In this document: positions 29,180 to 36,949 of the stretch, in pieces | How the letters are laid out: each line of letters starts with the position of its first letter | How positions within the stretch are numbered: the stretch's first letter is position 1 | Origin: Thiobaca trueperi | GTDB taxonomy: Bacteria; Pseudomonadota; Gammaproteobacteria; Chromatiales; Chromatiaceae | Assembly (NCBI RefSeq): GCF_004342175.1 | Contig: NZ_SMAO01000003.1 | Coordinates: forward strand, 248,001-312,000 | Length of the DNA stretch: 64,000 nt | Reading direction: 5' to 3' | Program-made: the position numbers and the translations under genes | Notes under the pieces: generated by a model | Databases searched by the model: none | Told to the model about the DNA's origin: nothing | The model's input: only the letters and a program-made list of their open reading frames with translations

Positions 29180-29746
29180 TCAGCTCACCCAGGGCTTGCC
29201 GGCCGGCAGCAGTTCGCGCCCATAGAGTTCGTTCAGGATGATGCGGGCCATCATGTACCAGGCAGTCAGGGCGCAGGCCATCAGCACATAGCCGGCGACG
29301 ACCGTCATGCCCGGATAGCCGAAGTGTGCCAGATCCAGAAGAATGAAGCCGGCCAGCAGCAGGGTGAAGGTCAGCGCCATGGCGCCGTGGATGCGCAGCG
29401 AACCGACCCAGAGGATCGCGGTGAACAGGGTCCAGGCGACCAGGAAATAACCGACATCCTCGGTCCCGGCCTTGAAGAGGTCATATTTGTTGGCAATCAG
29501 CATCAGCGCCAGCGCAATCCAGAAGGCGCCGTAGGAGGTGAAGGCGCAGTAACCGAAGTTGTTGCCGGTCTTCTGCTCCTGAATACCGGCGATGAGCTGT
29601 GCCAGACCGCCGAAGATGAGCCCGAGCCAGACCACGGGGCCGATGCTGGGCATCCAGCCCACATTATGGAATTGCAGCACCATCGTAGTGAGACCGAAGC
29701 CGGCCAGGCCGACCACCGCTGGGTTGCCAAGTTTTTGTTCCGTCAT
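29180..29746 (-). CDS. satP: Acetate/succinate uptake transporter, GPR1/FUN34/YaaH family
   Basis: 188 residues with six hydrophobic helices. It begins with the family signature NPAVVGLAGFGLTTMVLQF and contains the central GNNFGYCAFTSYGAFWIALA block. Family members take up acetate and succinate as anions with protons or as channels. It is transcribed with or just before the cache protein. The symbol follows the E. coli member; substrate range is not proved by sequence. Confidence 0.88.
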   Translation of the reverse strand: MTEQKLGNPAVVGLAGFGLTTMVLQFHNVGWMPSIGPVVWLGLIFGGLAQLIAGIQEQKTGNNFGYCAFTSYGAFWIALALMLIANKYDLFKAGTEDVGYFLVAWTLFTAILWVGSLRIHGAMALTFTLLLAGFILLDLAHFGYPGMTVVAGYVLMACALTAWYMMARIILNELYGRELLPAGKPWVS

Positions 29747-29821
29747 GATGTCTTTCCGAGCGTTGCCAGAAGATAAGGGTTTCCCCGGCGCGACGGCGGG
29801 GCGCCAAATGTTACTCCATAT

Positions 29822-30014
29822 TTAAACCGCGTCCGTCATGGTATGCGTTGTTTTCAGTGGTCAGCCGGTTTGGCATCCCTCTGGAACGTCGGCATCGACG
29901 CGGTTTAAATCATTCATTTTTAATCTTTAAACCGCGCCCCGCCGAACGTCCGTGGTGACGCAAAGCGAGTTGACGTGCCACGAAAGGATGTTTTTCGCTC
30001 TGGGCGCGGTTTAA
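29822..30014 (-). repeat. Family A repeat pair; provides comF stop
   Basis: Copies at 29822-29908 and 29927-30014 are separated by ATCATTCATTTTTAATCT. Both outer and inner boundaries read TTAAACCGCG or its inverse. The interiors have diverged, but GATGTTTTTCGCTCTGGGCG of the second copy keeps the family core. The comF stop TAA is 30011-30013. With the sequence up to satP this accounts for the whole 264-bp gap. Confidence 0.92.
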
Positions 30015-30721
30015 GGCGTCCGTGCCACTGTCCAGACCTCCACCTGTGCAGCACCGGCACGCAGCAGAACCCGGCTCAGTTCGGCCACGGTGCTGCCGGT
30101 GGTCATCACATCGTCGATGATCGCCAGATGCCGCCAGCGCAGTGGCGCCGTGACGGCGAAGGCACCGCGCAGATTGCGCCGACGCTCGCGTTCGGTGAGT
30201 CCGCTCTGGGGTGGTGTCGCCGCGATCCGCGCGCAGCCGTGCGCAGCGACAGGCAGCGCCAGCTCCCGACCCAGCACACGGGCGATTTCCAGCGCCTGAT
30301 TGTAGCCACGCTCGCGCAGCCGGCGCGGATGCAGCGGGACCGGGACCAGCGCCTCCGGTAGCGCCAGGTGCCGTTCACGGATCGTCTCGGCCAGACACTG
30401 GCCGAGCAGACGCGCCTGATTCAACCGACCCTGAAATTTGGCGCCGATTACCAGGATCGGTACGGCGGCTTCATAGCGAAAAACCGCGATGCAGTGCTCG
30501 AATGGTGGTGCCTGTTTCTGACAGCGACCGCACAGGGTTCCGGCTGGAACCGGTCCCGCAAACGGCAGGGCGCAGCGGGCGCAGAAGTCTCGATTGCGCG
30601 GCAGATCCCGGTCGCAGCCGTCGCAGAGATCGCGACCCCGTACCCCCGGCGCGCCGCACAGCACACAGGTGGGCGGGAACAGGGCTGAAATGAGTGTCTC
30701 GAAATGCGTTGCCTGACGCAT
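30011..30721 (-). CDS. comF: ComF family protein
   Basis: 236 residues. An N-terminal zinc-binding region has four Cys-pairs (CVLCGAPG, CDGCDRDL, CARCALPF, CGRCQKQA). The phosphoribosyltransferase domain follows, with LVPVPLHPRRLRERGYNQAL and the PRPP loop LAIIDDVMTTGSTVAELSR. ComF/GntX proteins are needed for late DNA uptake steps in competent bacteria; the enzymatic activity is unproved. The stop comes from a family A repeat. Divergent from the protease gene. Confidence 0.92.
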   Translation of the reverse strand: MRQATHFETLISALFPPTCVLCGAPGVRGRDLCDGCDRDLPRNRDFCARCALPFAGPVPAGTLCGRCQKQAPPFEHCIAVFRYEAAVPILVIGAKFQGRLNQARLLGQCLAETIRERHLALPEALVPVPLHPRRLRERGYNQALEIARVLGRELALPVAAHGCARIAATPPQSGLTERERRRNLRGAFAVTAPLRWRHLAIIDDVMTTGSTVAELSRVLLRAGAAQVEVWTVARTP

Positions 30722-30754
30722 GGCGGTTTTTCTCTTCGTCCGTCCAGGTTCTCG

Positions 30755-30814
30755 ACTGGAAACCGGGTTGGCGAATCAGATACAAAGTCCCATATCGCGG
30801 CGGGTGCGGTTTAC
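30755..30814. repeat. Degenerate family A-like segment upstream of the protease gene
   Basis: GATACAAAGTCCCATATCGC then GGCGGGTGCGGTTTAC resembles the right half of the copy at 50476-50562 (ATACAAAATGAAAATGACGC ... GACGCGGTTTAG). The left terminus is hardly recognisable. It occupies most of the comF/degQ divergent gap. Confidence 0.4.
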
Positions 30815-30831
30815 TATTCTCCAACCCCCGG

Positions 30832-32214
30832 ATGTCAATGAACCATTTGGTCAGGCGTATCATGCATTGTGTCAGCGGTTTTGCCCTGCTTATTTCCCTG
30901 CTGCTGTCATCGACACTGTCATGGGCAGGCCTGCCCATTGCGGTCGATGGACAGCCTTTGCCGAGTCTGGCGCCGATGCTGGAGCGCGCGGTGCCTGCCG
31001 TGGTGAACATTTCCACCGTGAGCCGGATCGACAGTGCGGATCACCCACTGTTGCGCGATCCCTTTTTCCGTCATTTTTTCGATGTTCCTCCGGAGCGTCA
31101 GCAGCGCCGGAGCAACAGTCTGGGAACAGGCATCATTGTGGATGCGGGACGCGGGCTGGTGCTCACCAATCATCATGTCGTCGCCAAGGCGGACGAGATC
31201 GATGTCACCCTGCATGACGGACGCACTCTGAAGGCCCAACTGGTGGGAACCGACCCGGATACCGACGTGGCGGTGCTGCGTATCCCGGCGCAGAAACTGA
31301 CGGCCCTGGATTTTGCCGATTCGGATGCGCTCAGGGTCGGGGACTTCGTGGTCGCCATCGGCAACCCTTTCGGCCTCAGTCAGACCGTTACGTCCGGCAT
31401 CGTGAGCGGTCTGGGTCGCTCCGGGCTGGGTATCGAAGGTTATGAAAACTTCATCCAGACCGATGCCTCCATCAATCCGGGCAACTCCGGCGGCCCGCTG
31501 GTCAATCTGCGCGGCGAGCTGGTGGGCATGAATACCGCCATCCTCGCCCCCGGCGGCGGCAACATCGGGATCGGCTTCGCCATCCCGGCCAACATGGTGC
31601 GCTCGATCATGGAGCCACTGGTCGAGCATGGCGTCGTGCGGCGCGGTCTGTTCGGTGTCGGCGTGCAGGATCTGACGGGTGAACTCGCCGCTGCGCTCGG
31701 TATGCAGGAACGCGGGGGCGCACTCGTGACGAGCATCGAAGCGGGATCAGCCGCTGCGGAGGCGGGTCTGCGCGCGGGTGATGTCATCCTCGCTGTCAAC
31801 GGCAAACCGATCAAAGGCGTGACCGATGTTCGCAATCGTCTGGGACTGCTTGGCGTCGGGGCGCGGGTGGAGCTCAGTATTCTGCGTGACGGCAAGCCGC
31901 GCCGCCTGACCGGCGCCATTGCCGATCCCTATCGCCACTTCATCCGTGGCGAGCGTCTCTCGCCCAGTCTGGCGGGGGCGCTGTTCGGTGAGCTGGATCG
32001 CTACGCTGGAGTTCCCGCCATCCCCGTCGGCACGGTGGAGGTCAACAGCCCGGCGTGGCAGGCGGGATTGCGCGAGGGCGATCGTCTGCTGGAGGTCAAT
32101 GGCGAGCGCATCGGCGATGTGCGCGACATCGCGCACGTGCTGCGGAAATCCGATGCCCTGTTCAGTCTGCGCGTCCAGCGTGGCGATGAGCTGATTCTGC
32201 TGGCGCGACGCTGA
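30832..32214 (+). CDS. degQ: Do-family periplasmic serine endopeptidase (DegQ-like)
   Basis: 460 residues. A signal peptide (CVSGFALLISLLLSSTLSWA) is followed by a trypsin-like domain with the triad His in LTNHHVVAKADEI, Asp in DPDTDVAVLRI and Ser in NPGNSGGPLVNLRGE. Two PDZ domains follow, the first near GALVTSIEAGSAAAEAGLRA and the second near VNSPAWQAGLREGDRLLEVN. It degrades misfolded envelope proteins or works as a chaperone. Two ATGs, 30832 and 30838, fit. The short first PDZ linker and the absence of a DegP-type Q-linker favour DegQ over DegP. Confidence 0.92.
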   Translation: MSMNHLVRRIMHCVSGFALLISLLLSSTLSWAGLPIAVDGQPLPSLAPMLERAVPAVVNISTVSRIDSADHPLLRDPFFRHFFDVPPERQQRRSNSLGTGIIVDAGRGLVLTNHHVVAKADEIDVTLHDGRTLKAQLVGTDPDTDVAVLRIPAQKLTALDFADSDALRVGDFVVAIGNPFGLSQTVTSGIVSGLGRSGLGIEGYENFIQTDASINPGNSGGPLVNLRGELVGMNTAILAPGGGNIGIGFAIPANMVRSIMEPLVEHGVVRRGLFGVGVQDLTGELAAALGMQERGGALVTSIEAGSAAAEAGLRAGDVILAVNGKPIKGVTDVRNRLGLLGVGARVELSILRDGKPRRLTGAIADPYRHFIRGERLSPSLAGALFGELDRYAGVPAIPVGTVEVNSPAWQAGLREGDRLLEVNGERIGDVRDIAHVLRKSDALFSLRVQRGDELILLARR

Positions 32215-32229
32215 GACCGGCGTTCTGCA

Positions 32230-33426
32230 CTAACGCAGCCATTGTCCGAGTGGCTCGCGCGGCAGGATGTAATTCAGGGTCAGAAAGACGGCATTCGAAA
32301 CGGCGTCACCATGGCTTTCATAGGTTTGCCAGCGATAACGGTAGCTGAGACCAAGCCTCAACGAATCGCTCAGGCGGCGCTCCAGACGGGGTTCCAGCGC
32401 AATGTAATCCCGGTCGTTTTCCGAGATTTCGCCGCCTGGATTGCGATTGCGGTAGCCCTGAACGTCAATCTGAAATGCCCACAGCGATGAGAATTGACGG
32501 TTGAAGGCCAGCGCAAGCCCGGTGGTGTCGAGCAGGGTGCCATTACTGCTCGGCAAAAGCGAGCGGCTGGCGCTCATCGAAAGACTCCCCGTCTCAAACC
32601 GCTTGCTGAGGCTCACCTGAAATAACGGGCCATTATTTTCGGTTTCATCGATCTCGCCGTTGGTGGGTGTTTCGGAACTGGCGTGGCGGATACCGGCAAA
32701 AGAGCTGAAGGTCCAAGTTTCCGACAGCAGATGATTCAAACCGACCTCAAGGCCGACGCTATTGCTTCTGGTATCGACTTTGGGCGCGTCATACTGATCG
32801 TAGGAGAGGCGCCCCGACACTGTTGTGCGCTCGCTCAAGGCGTAAGCGGAGGTCAAGGCTGCCGTGGCGAAGGTGTAATCGTAAAGCGGGATGAATTGAA
32901 CGTCCTCATAGGAGACATCCTGATATTTCACTTGGGCGTCAAGTGTCGCACGGGGAGAGAGCGAATAGCTCCAAGAGGGATTGATCGCCAGACTGATGCG
33001 GGGTTTATTCACCTGAACGAATCCGGTGGTTTGGATCTCGCTCGTCAACGTCGAGTCATAATCCACATTGGCATTGAGTCCGAAGCGATTTCGATCCAGT
33101 CGATAAGCACTGACCAATCCAAGCGAACCGGCAGTCTCATCGAACTCGGAAAGGTCGGCGTAGCGAGTCCCCGAGATCCTGGCGCCAATCCCGATCTCAC
33201 TCACCTCGGTGCGCCGCCCGCTTTCCATTTTAGCCTGTGCCTGAGCGCCAGATGAACTCTGTGGGTCGTCGGTGGAGAGACGCACATTATCGTCATAGAA
33301 TCCGCCGAGACTGGCGCTGGGTTCGATATACCACTGGCTTGCCCCAGCCCATGCCGGAATGAGCACGACCGCAAGCAACAGAGCATTCGCTCGTCCGCAA
33401 CGGAAACATTCTGCGCGATCAGGCAT
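32230..33426 (-). CDS. Outer-membrane beta-barrel protein of a polysaccharide export locus
   Basis: 398 residues. A signal peptide (ANALLLAVVLIPAWAGA) is followed by alternating polar/hydrophobic strands with Tyr/Ser/Thr-rich turns: YIEPSASLGGFYDDNVRLST, RFGLNANVDYDSTL and LRLGLSYRYRWQTYES. The protein ends near a strand (NAVFLTLNYILP). The GGFYDDNVRLS start resembles outer-membrane porin-like proteins next to Wza-type exporters in exopolysaccharide clusters. It is 41 bp downstream of such an exporter gene. It may form the outer-membrane exit pore or a strand-guide; direct evidence is absent. Confidence 0.75.
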   Translation of the reverse strand: MPDRAECFRCGRANALLLAVVLIPAWAGASQWYIEPSASLGGFYDDNVRLSTDDPQSSSGAQAQAKMESGRRTEVSEIGIGARISGTRYADLSEFDETAGSLGLVSAYRLDRNRFGLNANVDYDSTLTSEIQTTGFVQVNKPRISLAINPSWSYSLSPRATLDAQVKYQDVSYEDVQFIPLYDYTFATAALTSAYALSERTTVSGRLSYDQYDAPKVDTRSNSVGLEVGLNHLLSETWTFSSFAGIRHASSETPTNGEIDETENNGPLFQVSLSKRFETGSLSMSASRSLLPSSNGTLLDTTGLALAFNRQFSSLWAFQIDVQGYRNRNPGGEISENDRDYIALEPRLERRLSDSLRLGLSYRYRWQTYESHGDAVSNAVFLTLNYILPREPLGQWLR

Positions 33427-33467
33427 CGGATGTCGGGCCTCAAGTCAGCAAAGGGCAGTCCCCGGTA

Positions 33468-34076
33468 TCAGGGTACAACGATGACATCTCCCGCCTGTAA
33501 TGAGATGTTCTGCTCAAGCAGCTCACCACGCATGACTTTTTTATAATTGAAGGAGATGGAGCGTTGAGCGCCGCTCTCTTTCCGCAGCACCTTGATGTTC
33601 TTTTCGTCCGCAAAGGGGGTCAGGCCGCCGGCCATGGCCAATGCCTGCATCACGGTGACATCGCGCGAAACGATGGGAAAATCTCCCGGTTTATTCACGC
33701 GACCCGTTACGTAGATCCGGTTGCCCGGAATTTCCTGCAGGGTGACGGTGACAACCGGATCCGGGATGTATTTTGATAATCTTTGCTTGATGGCGCCTGA
33801 AAGATCGTCAATCGTCAATCCGCCTGCCTTCAGGTCGCCCGCCAGGGGAAATGAGATCCCTCCATCCGGTCGAACTAAAACCAATTGTTCAAGACCGGGT
33901 TCCTGCCACACCGAAACGGACACGATGTCGCCCGGTTGGAGTGTGTAGCCCTGCATCAGATCTGAGCTGTTCGTCGCCAGTGCAGGTATTGCAACTGAGA
34001 ATACCAAAAAAAGCACTGCAAGTCGTTGAGCGACAGTGGGTCGCCCGCAACGACCATGGGAAATACTCGGTTGCAT
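33468..34076 (-). CDS. Polysaccharide export protein (Wza/OPX-like, short form)
   Basis: 202 residues. A signal segment (AQRLAVLFLVFSVAIPALA) precedes the polysaccharide biosynthesis/export domain: YTLQPGDIVSVSVWQEPGLE, VRPDGGISFPLAGDLKAGGL, and a SLBB domain with YVTGRVNKPGDFPIVSRDVT and MQALAMAGGLTPFADEKN. It lacks the lipid-attachment Cys and the C-terminal outer-membrane helix of full Wza, so it must work with a separate outer-membrane protein, probably the next gene. No glycosyltransferase, polymerase or tyrosine kinase is adjacent. Confidence 0.9.
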   Translation of the reverse strand: MQPSISHGRCGRPTVAQRLAVLFLVFSVAIPALATNSSDLMQGYTLQPGDIVSVSVWQEPGLEQLVLVRPDGGISFPLAGDLKAGGLTIDDLSGAIKQRLSKYIPDPVVTVTLQEIPGNRIYVTGRVNKPGDFPIVSRDVTVMQALAMAGGLTPFADEKNIKVLRKESGAQRSISFNYKKVMRGELLEQNISLQAGDVIVVP

Positions 34077-34355
34077 GGGCCGCTTACCTCGAGTCCTGGA
34101 TTAACCAAACCTAGATATTTGAAATGAATTGGAAAATTGCTTGGCCGACGGGGATTGTCAAACGCTTGAAACAAACCTTCGATTTCTCAATCGTGGTTCG
34201 TGCGGATCGTCAATGCACCCCAAGCGTGTGTGACGTGAATCATTAGATCATCGACCGCTGGGTTTTTCCAGTGTGGTGCGTGCTGATTGATGCGGGGAAT
34301 GGGTCGGTCAACGCGAAGGCGGATGGCCAAAACGATAGCGGATTCCGGGAAAAGA
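34077..34355. other. Gene-free region upstream of the export operon
   Basis: Nearly 280 bp with lower GC than the surroundings. I see no ORF with family resemblance, no tRNA-like cloverleaf and no member of the repeat families. It most likely holds the promoter of the two-gene export operon on the minus strand. Confidence 0.4.
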
Positions 34356-34362
34356 GGCACAA

Positions 34363-34386
34363 AAAAGCCCGCTACAGCGGGCTTTT
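34363..34386 (-). terminator. Intrinsic terminator of rpmB-rpmG
   Basis: Stem AAAAGCCCGC / GCGGGCTTTT with loop TACA, followed on the minus strand by further T residues (the A tract at 34361-34366). It lies 22 bp past the rpmG stop. Confidence 0.9.
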
Positions 34387-34408
34387 CGGACAGGCCTGAG
34401 GGATCGGA

Positions 34409-34576
34409 TTATTTGATCTTGCCTTCCTTGTACATCACGTGCTGGCGAATGACGGGATCAAATTTCTTGATCTCCATCTTGCCAGGCTGATTGCGCTTGT
34501 TCTTGGTCGTGGTGTAGAAGTGACCGGTGCCGGCGCTTGAATTCAGGCGGATCTTTTCGCGTGCTGCCTTAGCCAT
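34409..34576 (-). CDS. rpmG: 50S ribosomal protein L33
   Basis: 55 residues, translated by reading the minus strand: [20 protein letters not shown], then [20 protein letters not shown] and [15 protein letters not shown]. This is the full-length proteobacterial L33 without the Cys pairs of the zinc-binding form. It is 15 bp downstream of rpmB, the standard rpmB-rpmG operon, and ends with a strong terminator. Confidence 0.97.
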   Translation of the reverse strand: MAKAAREKIRLNSSAGTGHFYTTTKNKRNQPGKMEIKKFDPVIRQHVMYKEGKIK

Positions 34577-34591
34577 GGATGAGCCCTCCGG

Positions 34592-34828
34592 TTAGACCTT
34601 TTCGCCGCGTGCGCGGATTTCGCCAAGCACGGAGTCAATGCCTTTTTTGTCGATGATGCGCATGCCTTTGGCAGACAGCCGCAGTTTGACAAAGCGTTTC
34701 TCCGCCTCGACCCAGAACCGGTGTTCATGAAGGTTGGGTAGAAAACGGCGTTTGGTCTTGTTGTTTGCGTGCGAGACGTTGTTGCCGGTGAGGGGGTGTT
34801 TACCGGTAACCTGGCATACCTTGGACAT
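34592..34828 (-). CDS. rpmB: 50S ribosomal protein L28
   Basis: 78 residues, [20 protein letters not shown], followed by [20 protein letters not shown] and a basic C-terminus ending RARGEKV. This is the usual length and sequence of L28 in gammaproteobacteria, where the Cys pairs are lost. First gene of the rpmB-rpmG operon. Confidence 0.97.
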   Translation of the reverse strand: MSKVCQVTGKHPLTGNNVSHANNKTKRRFLPNLHEHRFWVEAEKRFVKLRLSAKGMRIIDKKGIDSVLGEIRARGEKV

Positions 34829-34934
34829 GACGGAGATCCCTGCAAGTCGGCGTGGTGTTTCAGTGCATAAAAGAAGCGGAATTCTAGCACGCGAATTTCA
34901 ATCGCTGCAAGTGCCGCAAATCTCGGCGGTAAGA

Positions 34935-36626
34935 TCAAACCGCCTCATAGGGCACATAACGTGGCTCGAACATCCGGGCGCGGATGAAGGACTCCAGATC
35001 ATTCGGACGCTTGATGCCGGCGAGACCTTCGGCGAAGGCGATCTCGCAGACGGCGACCGCGATCTGTACTGAAATCTCGCGGATCAGGGTGAGGTCGGGA
35101 TAGAGACGACCGACGGACAGGCTGTCTTCGCCGACCAGACTCGCGAGGGTGCAGGCGGCGGCATAGAACATGGAGTCCGTGACCTTCGCGGCGCGGCAAC
35201 TGATGGCGCCCTGACCCACGCCGGGGAAAATGTACATGTTGTTGCACTGACCCGGCACCAGCAGGCGTCCGCCGCGCGTGATGGGATCGAAGGGGCTGCC
35301 GCTGGCGAAGAGCGCGGCGCCGTCGGTCCAGGCATAGGCCTGGTCGGCGGTACATTCGGCCTTGCTGGTCGGGTTCGACAGCGGAAAGACGATCGGGCGC
35401 TCGCAATGGCGGTGCATCTCCCGGATCGCCGCCTCGCTGAAGCTGCCGGCCTGACCGCAGACACCGATGAGCACGGTCGGCTTGATGGTGCGGATGACAT
35501 CGAGCAGGTCCGCAATCGGTGCCGAATCCTGCGCAAAGGGGCGTTTGTGCTCGGAGAGGCTGTCGAAACGGTCGAGCGTCACCAGACCCTGCGAGTCGAG
35601 GGTCCAGATCTGACGCCGCGCCGCCTCCAGGCTTAAGCCCCCTTCGGCCATCATGCCGGCGACGATGGTATCGGCAATGCCGCGCGCCGCCGATCCGGCG
35701 CCCAGAAAGACCACCCGCTGCTCGGCCAGTTTCTGTCCGGTGATGCGCAGTGCGCTGAGGATGCCGGCAAGGGTGACGGCCCCGGTGCCCTGGATGTCGT
35801 CGTTGAAGCAGAGCACCTGATCGCGATAGCGGGCGAGCAGCCGGAATGCCTGGTCGTTGGAGAAATCCTCGAACTGGATCAGCGCGTGCGGCCAGCGGGC
35901 ATGCACGGCGCGGACGAAGGCATCGACGACCTCATCATAAGCCGGGCCGGTCAGACGTTCGGCGCGGCGTCCGAGATAGAGCGGGTCGTCACGCAGCGCG
36001 CGGTTGCCCGTCCCCACATCGAGCATGACCGGCAGGGTGCGCGGCGGATGGAAACCGGCGCCGACCACATAGAGCGAGAGCTTGCCAATGGGGATGCCCA
36101 TCCCGTTGGCGCCCAGGTCGCCGAGCCCGAGGATGCGGCTGCCATCGGTGACGACGACGATCTCGACCTCGTCCTCGGGCCAGTTGTGGACCATCGAGTC
36201 GAAATGGGCGATCTCGGCGGCGCCGAAATACATGCCGCGCGCACGCTGGTAGATATGCGCGAACTGGCTGCACGCCTGACCGACCACCGGGGTATAGATC
36301 ACTGGGGTCAATTCGTTGATGTGCGACAGCAGCACCCGGTAATAGAGCGTTTCGTTGCGGTCGTGCAGGGTCTCCAGATAGCTGTAGCGGTCCAGATCGC
36401 TGTACTGGCGGTGAAAATTCTCCATGATCCGGCTGGCCTGATCGTCGATGCTGACCACTTGCGGCGGCACCAGCCCGCGCAGACCCAGCGCGTCGCGCTC
36501 GCTGTCGGGAAAACCGGTGCCCTTGTTCAGCAGGGGATCGTGGACGAGCTCCAGCCCGCGCTTGCGCACCGGGAGTACCGGCGCATCGGGGGAGTCAGTC
36601 ACATGGTGTTCGAAGGGTCTGGACAT
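34935..36626 (-). CDS. maeA: NAD-dependent malic enzyme
   Basis: 563 residues. It oxidatively decarboxylates malate to pyruvate. Motifs: LELVHDPLLNKGTGFPDSER, LTPVIYTPVVGQACSQFAHI, VVTDGSRILGLGDLGANGMG (with catalytic and NAD-linked residues), QFEDFSNDQAFRLL at the metal site, CFNDDIQGTGAVTLAG and the Rossmann loop VVFLGAGSAARGIADTI. The ATG 36626 start gives the length of the large NAD-type enzymes; the longer frame to 36758 is not conserved. It is divergent from the hydrogenase operon across 323 bp. Confidence 0.95.
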   Translation of the reverse strand: MSRPFEHHVTDSPDAPVLPVRKRGLELVHDPLLNKGTGFPDSERDALGLRGLVPPQVVSIDDQASRIMENFHRQYSDLDRYSYLETLHDRNETLYYRVLLSHINELTPVIYTPVVGQACSQFAHIYQRARGMYFGAAEIAHFDSMVHNWPEDEVEIVVVTDGSRILGLGDLGANGMGIPIGKLSLYVVGAGFHPPRTLPVMLDVGTGNRALRDDPLYLGRRAERLTGPAYDEVVDAFVRAVHARWPHALIQFEDFSNDQAFRLLARYRDQVLCFNDDIQGTGAVTLAGILSALRITGQKLAEQRVVFLGAGSAARGIADTIVAGMMAEGGLSLEAARRQIWTLDSQGLVTLDRFDSLSEHKRPFAQDSAPIADLLDVIRTIKPTVLIGVCGQAGSFSEAAIREMHRHCERPIVFPLSNPTSKAECTADQAYAWTDGAALFASGSPFDPITRGGRLLVPGQCNNMYIFPGVGQGAISCRAAKVTDSMFYAAACTLASLVGEDSLSVGRLYPDLTLIREISVQIAVAVCEIAFAEGLAGIKRPNDLESFIRARMFEPRYVPYEAV

Positions 36627-36949
36627 GGTCAGGTCTATCGGCGGTTGGCGAATGAACAGGGTTGCCCATTCTACTCCCGCTTTGCCGGGGCGCCATGTCG
36701 GTTGATGGCCGCCAGCCGATCTGGCAGGGCGCGCGGCTTTATTACGAATTGTTGACACTTGCTGCGGCCAGATCGGCTAAATTAACACCGTTTTGTCCCT
36801 ACAAAAAAAGAGTTGATACGCCGGTTTCTACTCGACATTCAAGGTCGTCCGCCACCCGTCATGACTCATCGCCCATTCGTTGCTCGGACCTGCCGTCAGG
36901 CGCAGGCCGCGCTGTCCGCATCCTTTCACCGTTCCATGAGGAATCCCGG
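36627..36949. promoter_or_regulatory. Divergent promoter region between maeA and the ech operon
   Basis: No gene is seen. On the plus strand a TTGACA hexamer (36752-36757) is followed after 18 bp by GCTAAA, a possible sigma-70 promoter for the hydrogenase operon, with a leader of about 165 bases. A second TTGATA occurs near 36812. A good Shine-Dalgarno (GAGGAA) precedes echA. I found no convincing FNR box or sigma-54 site. Confidence 0.4.
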